Shown here: positions 49,507 through 58,824 of the stretch, piece by piece
How positions within the stretch are numbered: the first letter of the stretch is position 1
Layout: the number at the start of each line of letters is the position of its first letter
From: Myxococcota bacterium
GTDB lineage: Bacteria > Myxococcota_C > UBA6777
Direction: 5' to 3'
Length of the DNA: 64,000 nucleotides
Assembly (NCBI GenBank): GCA_023150835.1
Contig: JAKLKB010000024.1
Coordinates: 11,106-75,105, forward strand
Program-made: the position numbers and the translations under genes
Notes under the pieces: model-generated
Databases searched by the model: none
Seen by the model: the letters and a program-made list of their open reading frames with translations, nothing else
Told to the model about the DNA's origin: nothing

Positions 49507-51339
49507 TCAGCTATGGCGGGAGGTGTGTTCAAAGACTTCGAGTTTGAATTCGCCGATGGGGTCTTCGGAGAGTTCGAGGATGCTGTGGTAGCTGAGATGA
49601 TCGGATTTGAGTTCGGGTTCTTCGGGGAGTTGTCGAGCGACTTCGTAGGCGAAGTGTTCGAGTTTTTGTTCGTCGGTATCGGGGGAACTGATGGCGAGGA
49701 TACCGTTGAAGGGGGCGAAGATACGGACGCGATCACCGAAGCGGATCTTGAGTTTGGACAGAGCGCCTTTGAGCAGGGCGGGGTGAGCGGCGATGGAGGC
49801 GGCGTCACGGCCCATCAGAGCGACCATTTGGATACCACGCAAGAAAGAGCGGCGGGTGGTGTAGCGCAGTTTGTAGTGGTGTAGGGCAAGATCGCGTTGG
49901 AACAGGGCTTCGGCGCGATCGATATCGCCGTTGACCATGCGCAGACCGTAGATGGTGTCGTGTTCGCATTCGTCGGTAAAGATCTCGAATAGGCCATCTT
50001 TGCGTTCGCGAAACAAGAAGGCTTCGGGTTCTTGCATCATCTCGGCATAGCAAGATTGGAAGCGTTCGCGGGACATCAAGCGTTTGCCGACGTAGCGCAG
50101 AGATTCCGAGGTCTTGTTCGAGACCAACCAACTCACCAGCCGCGAAAGGGCTTGATCGTCGGTCGGGTCGATATGATCGGCGATATGAGCGAAGGTCAAT
50201 AACTCCAACGGATTTTCGTTGCGAAACACCATCAGCTTGCCAAAGTCAGCCCATTGTGTCGAAAAGCCGGGTGGAAGCCGATTGAGGAAGCGTTCGTAGA
50301 CGCGCTCTTCTTTTTGTAGGGCTTTGACGATGCGTTCCATCGTGAGCCAGATCTGATCGCTGATCAGCCGGCCTTTGTAGATGGCGAGCAGTTGGAGCAA
50401 TTCGAGTGGTGGAAAGCGACGAGATAACCCCGTTGTGGTGCTGATCCACCACGCGGGTTCGCTGTCGTCTTGGCCGTAGACTTCGTTGATCTCGACTTGG
50501 AAGTGCGCCGCTGCGTTTGCAAAGTGTTGCATCGCGAGGCTGTCGATGGAAAACACGATGGCTTGGAGTTTTCCTTCGCGCAGAGACTCCGCAAGGCGTG
50601 GGTCGAGCCAGTCCGCATAGATGCCGTGATCGAGGCCCACCGCTTTGCGTTGATCGAGCGGCCAGCGGTCGATCCCGACGAGGCGACGGCGAGGGATGCT
50701 TTCTTTTTGAAAGAACTGCCAAAAGTCTTCGCTTGCGAGTTCGCGCATTTGACATTCAACTTGTACGCTGTCCTTTTCTTGGGTCGCAAACAAGAAATGT
50801 CCTTCATCCACGCGCAAGAACGCCGCTCCGTGTTCTTCGGCATCCAACAGCACTTGTCGCCATGATGAACGCACCGAAAGAACCCGCCCGATCTCTTCGA
50901 GGCAAAGCGCATCATCTAAAAAGATCGGCGCTGTATCGGGTGGACGGGTGCGGAAGTAGTCTGGATGATCGCGGAAAAATTGGATCGGATCGGGTGTCGC
51001 ATCAAAACGAAAGCGGATGCGTTGGACTTCGCCTTGATCGAAGGTGAAGTCGCACAAGATACATCCCGAATGATCGGGCATTCCGACACCGAGCACTGCG
51101 CGGCGGGCATCATTGGGTGATGAGGCACGACCGCACTTGGTGCAATGAGTGTCGATGTGCCGCGTGATCTGGTGGATCTCTTCGATCAGCTTCTCGGGTT
51201 GCAGATCATCGATCTCGATCTGCCGTCGTGATGGATAGTAATAGCTATGTTCGCAGGTGCATTGCATCACAACGTAAAATACATACGAAACAAAATACGG
51301 CTGCTCGGGGCTTGGGATGATCGAGGATGGTTGGGCCAT
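49507..51339 (-). CDS. Large soluble protein with N-terminal zinc-ribbon-like cysteines, unknown
   Basis: A 610-residue protein without signal or membrane segments. Near the N-terminus a CpXC-like treble is visible (VVMQCTCEHSYYYPSRRQIE, then HIDTHCTKCGRASS and CILCDF), probably binding zinc. The rest is mixed alpha/beta, with a histidine-rich segment (HIADHIDP) and a C-terminal RFGDRVRIFAPFNGILAISS block. I do not recognise the family. CpXC-containing proteins of similar layout occur in Myxococcota, often in multiple copies, but their role is not known. ATG 51339 has AAAGAGG 8 nt upstream. A repeat array begins 5 nt after its stop. Confidence 0.72.
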   Translation of the reverse strand: MAQPSSIIPSPEQPYFVSYVFYVVMQCTCEHSYYYPSRRQIEIDDLQPEKLIEEIHQITRHIDTHCTKCGRASSPNDARRAVLGVGMPDHSGCILCDFTFDQGEVQRIRFRFDATPDPIQFFRDHPDYFRTRPPDTAPIFLDDALCLEEIGRVLSVRSSWRQVLLDAEEHGAAFLRVDEGHFLFATQEKDSVQVECQMRELASEDFWQFFQKESIPRRRLVGIDRWPLDQRKAVGLDHGIYADWLDPRLAESLREGKLQAIVFSIDSLAMQHFANAAAHFQVEINEVYGQDDSEPAWWISTTTGLSRRFPPLELLQLLAIYKGRLISDQIWLTMERIVKALQKEERVYERFLNRLPPGFSTQWADFGKLMVFRNENPLELLTFAHIADHIDPTDDQALSRLVSWLVSNKTSESLRYVGKRLMSRERFQSCYAEMMQEPEAFLFRERKDGLFEIFTDECEHDTIYGLRMVNGDIDRAEALFQRDLALHHYKLRYTTRRSFLRGIQMVALMGRDAASIAAHPALLKGALSKLKIRFGDRVRIFAPFNGILAISSPDTDEQKLEHFAYEVARQLPEEPELKSDHLSYHSILELSEDPIGEFKLEVFEHTSRHS

Positions 51340-51480
51340 ATCGTGATCCTCTTTGGGCAAAGGAGGGACGGGGGACGCATCGGACTTCAACACCATCTTA
51401 GAAGCAGGCCGTAGGATCGCAAATTTTTCACCCTTCTGCTTTTCGTAAAACGACAGGGTTGTTTTCTTGGATGGTGCGCT

Positions 51481-51550
51481 GCCCTAAACCCCACGCCCTT
51501 TGTTCGGCCCCCTAGACCCCGCATTGGCGAAGGGTGAATACACAGTCGAT
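51481..51550 (-). repeat. Interspersed repeat family A, partial copy
   Basis: AACCCCACGCCCTTTGTTCG, CTAGACCCCGCATTGGCGAA and GGGTGAATACAC correspond to the inverted family A blocks seen at 9964, but the distal half is missing. It lies between the convergently placed ends of the 610-residue protein promoter region and the RCC1 gene. Confidence 0.6.
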
Positions 51551-51575
51551 TGTTCGTACAGGTGGAATCTTTGCA

Positions 51576-53780
51576 TCATTCGGGGTATTGGACTTTGGCA
51601 GGGGTTGAGATCGAGTCCGAGGAGCCATCTCCGAGAAAGCCGTTGCCTCGGTATCCCCAGCAGTGAGTCGTGTTGTTTTTCAACACGGCGCAAGTGTGGA
51701 ATTTGCCAGCGGAGATCTGCTGAACATCGGACAAGGAGGCGAGCTTGGTGGGGCTGTTGAGGAGGGGGGTTGATCCCTCGCTGGCTTGATTTTGGTCGTT
51801 TTTGCCCCAGCAATAGGCTGTGCCATCTTTGACAACGGCGCACGTGTGTTCGTTTCCGCCCGATACCTGCACGACACCGGTCAAGTTTGGAACTTGGACG
51901 AGTTTGCGTGGCTCCGTGTCAGCTTTGCCGAGTTGTCCTGAAGAGTTGTCTCCCCAACAGGTGACCGTTCCGTCTTGGCGGACTGCGCAGGTGTGCGCAG
52001 TCCCAGAGGAGATCTGTTTGACGTTTTCGATGCCTTGGATTTTTTTCGGGGCTTCACCACAAGAAACGAAACTGTCGCAGAATTTCTGCATGGCCTGTCC
52101 TTCACGGTTCTCTCCCCAACAATACACACTTCCATTGTTATCAAGAGCGCAGGTGTGTTTCGAACCAGCCGAGATTTGCAGGATGTTGTTGAGATAAGGC
52201 ACACGGACGGGGTGAGCGATGTGTGGGTTGATGTGTACGGTGTCGGGTTCGAGCCCGATGCCGAGCCGCATATCGGACTGAGCGCCCCAACAAGCCACAT
52301 ATCCGTCGTTGAGGACAGCGCAAGTATGTTGGCCGCCTGTTGATATCTGTTTGACGTTCGCGAGCTGGACGACAGGTATGGGGGCCAAGCGCTTTTCTTG
52401 CGTGTTGTCTCCAAGTTGTCCAAATTCGTTATCCCCCCAACAATGGGCCGTTCCGTCGTTGAGGACAGCGCAGGTTTGAGCCGCACCTACGGAGACTTGT
52501 TTCACGTTGGCGAGAGTCGCGACTTGTGTGGGGGCTCCTCCCTGTTGTGATGTGCTGCCGAGTTGCCCAAAATCGTTGTTTCCCCAGCAGTGTGCGGTGT
52601 TGTCTTCGAGAACGGCGCAAGAGTGAGAGGAGCCAGCGGAGACGCTTTTGGTCTTTGTAGAAAGTTGCGCTTGGATCGGCTTTTTAGCGTTTTGGTGGGT
52701 GCCGTTGCCCAATTTCCCTAAACCGACTTCTCCCCAACATCGGGTGGTTCCGTCTTTGAGTGCGACGCAGGTATAACAGCCTCCTGCGGAGGCGTATTGC
52801 ACTTCGGACAGCTCACCGATCTGCACAGGGCTTGTTTGATGGCGGGACGAGGTGCGATCAAGCTGCTTACAGGTGTTGTCTCCCCAGCAATGGAGGCTTC
52901 CGTCTTCGAGCGTGGCGCAGGTGTGATGATGACGAGTGGAGATGTGTTTGGCGTTGGCGATGCCTTTGACTTGGACGGGGGTTGTGCGGTTTTCGGTGGT
53001 GCCGTCTCCAAGCTCTCCTTCTGTATTGAGTCCCCAGCATCGGACGGTACCGTCTTGGAGTAGCGCGCAGGTGTGCGCATGGCCGATCTCGATCTGCTTG
53101 GCGTTTGTGAGGCCCTTGACTTGGACGGGGGTTGTGCGGCTTTCGGTGGTGCCGTCCCCAAGCTCTCCATACGAATTGCCTCCCCAGCATCGGGCCGTTC
53201 CATCGTTGAGCAGCGCGCAGGTCTGGTAGTTGGCAGCGAAGATCTGCTTGATGTCGGTGATGCCTTTGACTTGGACGGGGGTTGTGCGGCTTTCGGTGGT
53301 GCCGTCCCCAAGCTCTCCTTGACTGTTGTGCCCCCAGCATTGGGCCGTTCCGTCTTGGAGTAGCGCGCAGGTGTGCCAGTAGCCTGTGGATATCTGCTGG
53401 ACGTTCTTCAACGGCTGGATCAGCACAGGTTTGGTGTCGGAACCCTTTGAGTTCTCGCCTGTGTAACCGTGAATTCCCCAACAGAAGACTGTTCCGTCTT
53501 GGAGCAGCGCGCAAGTGTACCGGTAGTTTAAAGATATCTGCTTGACTTTGGACAGACCTTTGATTTCCACAGGGGTGCTTCGGTTCTCTTTCGTTCCATC
53601 CCCCAATTGTCCATCCGAGTTGTTGCCCCAACAGTACACGCTTTCGTTGGAAAGTATCGCGCAAGTGTGTACCATTCCTGCGGAGATCTGCATGGTGGTT
53701 GGTGCATGAGAACAAGCAGGCAAGAGCGCACCAAGGGCGAACGCGCAGAAGATAGATCGCCACGAGAGTTTTTCGATCAT
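51576..53780 (-). CDS. RCC1-repeat lipoprotein, 14 repeats with paired cysteines
   Basis: A 734-residue lipoprotein precursor with signal SIFCAFALGALLPAC (lipobox LPAC). The mature protein is 14 RCC1-like repeats of about 50 residues following HTCALLQDGTVRCWGxNxxG with QLGDGT. Fourteen repeats would make two seven-bladed propellers. Every repeat has one Cys before the turn and one in CWG, spaced 11-12 residues, so each blade can hold a disulfide, consistent with an extracytoplasmic location. Secreted RCC1 proteins of this style are common in Myxococcota; binding partners are unknown. ATG 53780 has GGAGG 6 nt upstream. Confidence 0.88.
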   Translation of the reverse strand: MIEKLSWRSIFCAFALGALLPACSHAPTTMQISAGMVHTCAILSNESVYCWGNNSDGQLGDGTKENRSTPVEIKGLSKVKQISLNYRYTCALLQDGTVFCWGIHGYTGENSKGSDTKPVLIQPLKNVQQISTGYWHTCALLQDGTAQCWGHNSQGELGDGTTESRTTPVQVKGITDIKQIFAANYQTCALLNDGTARCWGGNSYGELGDGTTESRTTPVQVKGLTNAKQIEIGHAHTCALLQDGTVRCWGLNTEGELGDGTTENRTTPVQVKGIANAKHISTRHHHTCATLEDGSLHCWGDNTCKQLDRTSSRHQTSPVQIGELSEVQYASAGGCYTCVALKDGTTRCWGEVGLGKLGNGTHQNAKKPIQAQLSTKTKSVSAGSSHSCAVLEDNTAHCWGNNDFGQLGSTSQQGGAPTQVATLANVKQVSVGAAQTCAVLNDGTAHCWGDNEFGQLGDNTQEKRLAPIPVVQLANVKQISTGGQHTCAVLNDGYVACWGAQSDMRLGIGLEPDTVHINPHIAHPVRVPYLNNILQISAGSKHTCALDNNGSVYCWGENREGQAMQKFCDSFVSCGEAPKKIQGIENVKQISSGTAHTCAVRQDGTVTCWGDNSSGQLGKADTEPRKLVQVPNLTGVVQVSGGNEHTCAVVKDGTAYCWGKNDQNQASEGSTPLLNSPTKLASLSDVQQISAGKFHTCAVLKNNTTHCWGYRGNGFLGDGSSDSISTPAKVQYPE

Positions 53781-54480
53781 AACGAACCTCCGGGTTGTTA
53801 GGCGTGAGGCCCAACATGGGCCGATATCCACGCATGAAGTTTCTAGGTTTTCCCTGTTTTATGGGCTTCGATGTAAGGCAAGTCCTCAAATCCCCAGACT
53901 TTCAAACGCAGAAGTCATGTTTCGCCTTTTTAGAAAAGTAGCGTTAAAAAGTCTTTGTTTTTGATGGCAGTCGTGCTATAAATCAAAAGGCGTGCCAGAT
54001 AGCCTTGAGCGACGGGTTGGAGGGCGAAACTTCAAGCGGAAAGGCCAATAGAGAAGGGCGTGGCGTGGGGGGGGATTGCTTGGGATGGGTGGGCAGAAGC
54101 TGGTTTCGATAGGCGCAAGCCTGCTCCGATCAGGCGAGAGCAGGCTCCCACAGGCGAACGGCTGCTCCATCTGGAGTGGTGTGGTATCCGTCAAGCGCGA
54201 GATCGAAGTGATCAGGGCAGGCTCCCTCGTGGCTCCACCAAAACAGAATCGCAGCACGCGAACGCACCGATAGGTTGAGCGCACTTCTTTCGGATCTCGT
54301 GTTGGTTTGTCGATTTTCTCGAAGGCGGTTGTTTCTTTCGCTTTTTTCTTGTACGCTCCCCTCCATCTTTTTTTGCAACCCTGTCTTTGCTCCCTGATGG
54401 CCCATACAAGATCCTGCCCGCAAGCCGCGACCGCGTAGGGGCTGTCCCCATCACTCAACGAAAACACTTTGGAGGTTCCG
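53781..54480. other. 700-base region without a supported gene
   Basis: I see no frame with a plausible start, family or codon pattern. A short motif around GCAGGCTCCCACAGGCGAAC recurs loosely at about 54115-54235 (GCCTGCTCC, GCAGGCTCC, GGCTGCTCC), like a degraded repeat. An open minus-strand frame of 174 residues crosses it but is low in complexity and starts inside the next gene's leader. Confidence 0.55.
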
Positions 54481-55182
54481 ATGGCTCTCCCTAAATCCAA
54501 CGCGCCGACCCAACAATACTATCGCTCTGGCATCCACCTTGAGGCCATGCTCGATCTCGAAGATTGCACACGCGATCTGCTGCCCTCGATCGCTACCCAC
54601 AACGAACACTTCGCCTCTCTGCTTGCCCAAGACGATAAACTCCAAGCTCTTTCCATCAAAGCCTATGCTCGCCTTCTTTGGGCAGACAACCATCTCGATA
54701 ACCTCGTCCGTGATCTCTCCGCTGATCTCAAAAAGATCGATCGCCATCAACCCACCCTCCGCGCCCACGAACGCTTTTTCCCCGAAGGCGGCTTTGCCGG
54801 CGTCATCCAACCCTCTGGACGCGCTGTCTCCTCAGAGATCGACACCCTGCGCAAGCGGTTCCCCGTCCTCGATGACCTTTGCTCCCAAGCCCCTGAACTC
54901 GCCGCGCATCTCCAAAGCCTCGAAGCCGCTTGCAAAACCGCCGAAGCCGCTCTCGCTGCCGTCACTCGCCTCGATCAACAACGCGCCCAACTCAGCGTCG
55001 AGGCCGACATTCTTCGCAACGCATGGCGCACCGCTGCCTACCAGATCGAAGGCGAACTCAATCGTCGATTCCCCGGTCGCAAAGATATCGTCCGTGATTT
55101 CTTCTACTCCCCTTCGTCTGAATCCTCCACCGCCACCGCTTCCGATGCTCCCACACCGCCTTCTCCCAACCAACCTTCCTGA
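54481..55182 (+). CDS. Coiled-coil protein of unknown function
   Basis: A 233-residue, mostly helical protein with no signal or membrane segment. Heptad-like stretches are LDLEDCTRDLLPSIATHNEH, AAHLQSLEAACKTAEAALAA and TRLDQQRAQLSVEADILRNA. The last 25 residues are Ser/Thr/Pro-rich. TTGGAGG 5 nt before ATG 54481 gives a clear start. It resembles short helical proteins of unknown function common in Myxococcota, but I cannot name a family. It is followed directly by a 42-nt tandem array. Confidence 0.72.
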   Translation: MALPKSNAPTQQYYRSGIHLEAMLDLEDCTRDLLPSIATHNEHFASLLAQDDKLQALSIKAYARLLWADNHLDNLVRDLSADLKKIDRHQPTLRAHERFFPEGGFAGVIQPSGRAVSSEIDTLRKRFPVLDDLCSQAPELAAHLQSLEAACKTAEAALAAVTRLDQQRAQLSVEADILRNAWRTAAYQIEGELNRRFPGRKDIVRDFFYSPSSESSTATASDAPTPPSPNQPS

Positions 55183-55239
55183 ACCTCGTACGCCCTCGCT
55201 GCCTCGGAATTCTTCGTTCTCCCGCACAAAAGCTCTCCT

Positions 55240-55430
55240 CCCACTCGGGCAAAAGCCGTTCGTGCGCTTCAACGAAGTTTTCCCGCTCGGGCAAAAGCCG
55301 TTCGTGCGCTTCAACGAAGTTTTCCCGCTCGGGCAAAAGCCGTTCGTGCGCTTCAACGAAGTTTTCCCGCTCGGGCAAAAGCCGTTCGTGCGCTTCAACG
55401 AAGTTTTCCGCTCGAACAAAGGCCGTCCGT
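55240..55430. repeat. 42-nt tandem repeat, four to five copies
   Basis: Units of 42 nt contain CTCGGGCAAAAGCCGTTCGT and GCGCTTCAACGAAGTTTTC. Copies start at about 55240, 55282, 55324 and 55366, with a degraded fifth. As at 11731-11940, the period is 42 and frames are open on both strands (minus strand reads FVEAHERLLPEREN). No spacer is present. Confidence 0.88.
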
Positions 55431-55486
55431 CTACCCGACCCCGCTAGGCTCCGCGAGAAACCGAAAACCGTCTCGCAACCCAAGCG

Positions 55487-55567
55487 ATACGAAATCCGAA
55501 AGATGTGTGATCAAGGCGCGTATGGGGTGGAACCCCACAAAAACCATCGAACCGCGTAAGTCCGATG
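55487..55567 (+). repeat. Chimeric fragment of the TIR element and family A
   Basis: GCGATACGAAATCC, a TIR-element end, is followed by AAGGCGCGTATGGGGT and CCCCACAAAAACCATCGAAC, both from the ends of family A, and by the boundary block GCGTAAGTCCGAT. The middle of family A is absent, as if deleted between the two short GGGG/CCCC arms. Confidence 0.6.
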
Positions 55568-55900
55568 CTATTTGTTTTGGAGAGCGCAGCCAGCGCGGGG
55601 GCTGATGTAACGGGCGGTAGAGGAATTCCAGAGCATAAGGGCGGTGGCGGTGGCGGTGACGGATTTGGTGGGGGTGTCGATGTGGATGCGGCTGTAGGGG
55701 AGGACTTGTCGGACGTAGCGTTTGCAATCTTCTTCGGGTCGTCGGGTGACAAAGAGGCAGGAGCAAGTGTTTTGGGCGTACCAAGCGGAGTTGAGTTCGG
55801 CGAGGTTGCGGAGGTTGCGGCGATTTTGGAAGAGCCAAAAGCCCGTGAGAAGGAGAAAGAAGAACAGGACGGTGGCGAGCCACTTGAGGATGCGTTTCAT
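55568..55900 (-). CDS. Small membrane-anchored protein of unknown function
   Basis: A 110-residue protein with one N-terminal membrane helix (LATVLFFFLLLTGFWLFQNR) and a small extracytoplasmic domain with four cysteines (NTCSCLFVTRRPEEDCKRYV and a C-terminal Cys). Its start lies 18 nt after the stop of the upstream oxidase-like/hydrolase fusion gene, so they form a two-gene operon. GGAG lies 10 nt before the ATG. The CxC motif might bind metal or form a disulfide. The family is unknown, but the pairing with a beta-lactamase-domain protein suggests it assists that protein. Confidence 0.65.
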   Translation of the reverse strand: MKRILKWLATVLFFFLLLTGFWLFQNRRNLRNLAELNSAWYAQNTCSCLFVTRRPEEDCKRYVRQVLPYSRIHIDTPTKSVTATATALMLWNSSTARYISPRAGCALQNK

Positions 55901-55918
55901 CGGCGGTTTGCTCCGTGT

Positions 55919-58657
55919 TTAGGGTCGTTGGGATGCGGGTTGGAGGGGGACTTGGGGCGGTGTTTTGGAGGGAGGGTTGTTGGGAGCGGGGGTGGGGGGA
56001 GAGCGACGGGCTTCGAGATCAGGCTTTCCTGTGGGGGAGGGAGGGAGTTTGGTTTGGACGGCGTTGAAGAGAAGCTCTAAGAAGCGTTCTTCTTTGAAGG
56101 TGTCGTCGCGGTTGTCGGAGGTGAGGACGACGACGAGATCGTGGGAAGGGAAAGCGTAGATGCGCTGGCCCCAATGGCCGCTTGCGCGGAGCATATCGCG
56201 GGGGGCTTTGGGAAAGCGAGGGGGGACGTTGTTTTCGGGGCGCCCGACGTTGAGCCACCAATGCGCGCCGTATTCGCCTTTTTCGTCTGCGGGTGGAACG
56301 GTGGCGGTGAAAGCGACCCATCCTTCGGGCAAGAGGCGCTTGTTTTCCCACAGGCCGTCGTTGAGGTAGAGGTAGCCGAACTTGGCCAACTGGCGGGGCG
56401 ATGCGTAGAGATAAGAGGAACCGACGACGTTGTTGGAGCCGTCGCGTTGCCAAGTGACGTTTTTCATGCCGATGCGATCGAAGAGATGGGTCCACATCCA
56501 TGTGTCCATGTTTTGGCCTTTAAGGGCGGAGCGCAAGACGGCGACGGCGAGATTGCTGGTGCCGCTGGAATAGTACCAATGGGAGCCGGGCTGGAAGCGC
56601 ATGGGTTGTTGGGCGGCAAAGGCTCCCATATCTTTGCGGCCTTCGCTGTAGAGCATGGCCAAGACAGAAGAATCGAAGAAAGAGGCTTCGTAGCCTTCGC
56701 GCCAAAAGAGGCCGGGGGTCATTTGGAGGAGATGGCGGATCGTGATGGTTTTGTGTTGTCCGCGATCCAAGGGCTTGTAGAGGGTGGAGGCGGGCTGATC
56801 GAGCGAAAGCAGTCCTTGTTGCTTGGCGATACCGTAGAGGGCGTTGACGAAGCTTTTGCTGACAGACCAAGCGAGATGGGGGCGATCTTTGTCAAAGCCA
56901 CGAGCGTATTTTTCAAACGCGAGATAGCCGCCTTTGACGATCACCAAGCCGTCGGTACGGATGCCTTTGCGATCTTGGTCGTTGCCTGTACGGGCAAAGG
57001 TGTATTGATCGAGTGCTGCGAGGGCTTTGGCGTTGATGCCGAGGTCTTCGGGCTTTTTGGTTTGCCATTGTTGGGTCGGCCAGTAGGTGCGGTTGCGTAC
57101 GACGGGAGAATAGGCGGTGATGGCTTGGCCCAAGGTCTTGAGGCCGACGGGGAGGGGGTTGGGTTCGGGCTGTTTACAGGCGATGAGCCAAGGAAGGCAA
57201 AGCAAGCAAAGAAGGGGTGTAAGGTGAGAGGGCAGGGTGAGGGGAGTGGTTTTGAGGGAGGCATAGGGTCGGTAGATGCGGAAGAAAGCGAAGAGAGCGC
57301 GTGCGGCGAAGAAGAAGCCAGCAAGTTGAAGGAATCGCGGAAGCAAGGGGCGAAGGGAGTCACGGGGGGCGCCTGCGTCTTGGAGGGTGACGTGGAGCAT
57401 GGTCTCAAGCCAAAGGCCAAGGGTCCAAAAGCCGACAGCAAGAAGACCATCGCGCCATTGTGCGCGGAGGGTGTGGTTGTGTTTTTGGGTGTGTGGTTGG
57501 CCCAAGGCGATCAGGAGTGCGGTTTGGAGCCAAAAGGCGGAAGTAGCGAGCCAGAGGAGTTGTCGAGCGATGATCCATGTGGGGCTTGGGTGGTAGCCCG
57601 CGACACGAAGCACAGAGAAGACCGCGCCTTCAAAGGCCAAGAGCAAGAGTCCAGCGATCCCAGATTGGAGAAAGTTTCGCCAAGGATGATCTTTGTCAAA
57701 CCAAGCAGGTCGCCAGTCGACGCTGAGCGCCCAAGGAGGGAGTTGGAGCGGCTGGTTTTCATCGAGTTGAAGGGTTTGGAGATGCTCCATCTCTTGGGGA
57801 TGTTTGAGGTGTGCGGTGTATTCTTGTGGATGTTGGGACCAAGACCAGAGATGGAGGGCGATCACGAAGATCGCGGCGGCAAGGACAAAAGGAGCGCCGA
57901 TCAAGAGGCCGACGCGCAAAGCGCCGCCCGAAAAGAAAGGAGCCGCAAGGGGCATCGCCAAGAGGTAAGCCCAAAGAGCGATCTGCAAAGCGCGGGTTTC
58001 TGTGGTGGCGATCTGAAAGCGCGAAGCAGGCAAGAGCAAAGCGAGGACAGGAAGCAAAAGCCCCAAACCAAGGAAGAGATCGAGGAAAGCACTCGAAAAG
58101 ATATCGGCAGTCAAAGAGAACGAACAGAAGCCAAGCAAGCCGAGCGAAAGCGTCCACATCCCCGCACAAAACAGCCAAAAGCTGACGGAGTTTTGGAACC
58201 ATGATGTTTTGGGGAAGTTGGCGACAAAGATCCCAAGATGAAGCAAAGCGCTACAGAGCAAAAAGCCGTAGGCTACAGGAGACCACGGCAGATTGGGGCG
58301 GATGGTGAATTCGCCAAACAAAGTGAACAAGACACCAACGAAGACGCCCATCTGCCAGAGCCAGAAGGCGACTTCCCACAGCGGGAAGAAGGCAAAGGTC
58401 GAACGATGAAGCGAGCGGACGCGCAAGAACCACGCCCCAAACAAAAGAGGAAAGCAGCCACCAAAGACCAACAGGTTGGTCGTGGAAAAGCTTAGCCGCC
58501 CAAAGGGAAGGATGGTGAAGTGTTCGAGCAAGGCGGGCCAGAGATGTTGTATCGTGGCGAAGAAGCCCGCCAAGCTACCGAGCGCAAGCCAGCCAAGGGC
58601 AGCGCGCAGATTCCATTGCCAGATGCGTTGTTGAAATTCTTCGGTACACCAGATCAT
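55919..58657 (-). CDS. Fusion of degenerate heme-copper-oxidase-like membrane domain and serine beta-lactamase domain
   Basis: A 912-residue protein. Residues 1 to about 530 hold 12 predicted membrane helices. The first resemble CcoN-type oxidase subunit I (HLWPALLEHFTILPFGRLSF and VFGG), but the heme-ligand histidine of the family's FGRLRPLHTN is replaced (GRLSFSTTN), and no HxH pair is visible. A 13th helix ending in a lipobox-like PWLIAC leads into a beta-lactamase/S12 domain of about 350 residues with SxxK in LAWSVSKSFVNALYG, YSS in WYYSSGTSN and a final HWG. The hydrolase would be periplasmic, anchored by the helix. ATG 58657 is preferred; further upstream the frame is repeat DNA. Confidence 0.8.
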   Translation of the reverse strand: MIWCTEEFQQRIWQWNLRAALGWLALGSLAGFFATIQHLWPALLEHFTILPFGRLSFSTTNLLVFGGCFPLLFGAWFLRVRSLHRSTFAFFPLWEVAFWLWQMGVFVGVLFTLFGEFTIRPNLPWSPVAYGFLLCSALLHLGIFVANFPKTSWFQNSVSFWLFCAGMWTLSLGLLGFCSFSLTADIFSSAFLDLFLGLGLLLPVLALLLPASRFQIATTETRALQIALWAYLLAMPLAAPFFSGGALRVGLLIGAPFVLAAAIFVIALHLWSWSQHPQEYTAHLKHPQEMEHLQTLQLDENQPLQLPPWALSVDWRPAWFDKDHPWRNFLQSGIAGLLLLAFEGAVFSVLRVAGYHPSPTWIIARQLLWLATSAFWLQTALLIALGQPHTQKHNHTLRAQWRDGLLAVGFWTLGLWLETMLHVTLQDAGAPRDSLRPLLPRFLQLAGFFFAARALFAFFRIYRPYASLKTTPLTLPSHLTPLLCLLCLPWLIACKQPEPNPLPVGLKTLGQAITAYSPVVRNRTYWPTQQWQTKKPEDLGINAKALAALDQYTFARTGNDQDRKGIRTDGLVIVKGGYLAFEKYARGFDKDRPHLAWSVSKSFVNALYGIAKQQGLLSLDQPASTLYKPLDRGQHKTITIRHLLQMTPGLFWREGYEASFFDSSVLAMLYSEGRKDMGAFAAQQPMRFQPGSHWYYSSGTSNLAVAVLRSALKGQNMDTWMWTHLFDRIGMKNVTWQRDGSNNVVGSSYLYASPRQLAKFGYLYLNDGLWENKRLLPEGWVAFTATVPPADEKGEYGAHWWLNVGRPENNVPPRFPKAPRDMLRASGHWGQRIYAFPSHDLVVVLTSDNRDDTFKEERFLELLFNAVQTKLPPSPTGKPDLEARRSPPTPAPNNPPSKTPPQVPLQPASQRP

Positions 58658-58824
58658 GTGTTTTGTCTCGTGCGAGGGTAGGCGGTTGAGGCCACAAAAA
58701 AAGCAGGCGGCAAAGCCAAGTCGTGCGGTGGGATGGGATGGATGGAACGGAGGTACCGCAAGGATTGGGTTTGCGATGTGTGGTGGGATTGTATTCGTTC
58801 GGCGCGTTCGGTCAAGCAAGAAGA

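Noticed and set aside
48750-49547. Plus-strand frame ending in repeated GCPTTGRLQ-type peptides
   Set aside because: It reads out-of-frame cysE followed by translated repeat elements; similar frames at 2747-3067 and 12913-13587 are also repeat translations.
53976-54500. Minus-strand open frame of 174 codons
   Set aside because: No family, no start signal, and a composition like non-coding DNA; it begins inside the leader of the 54481 gene.
56141-58204. Plus-strand open frame of 687 codons
   Set aside because: It is fully antisense to the oxidase-like/beta-lactamase gene, with no ribosome binding site and no recognisable domain.
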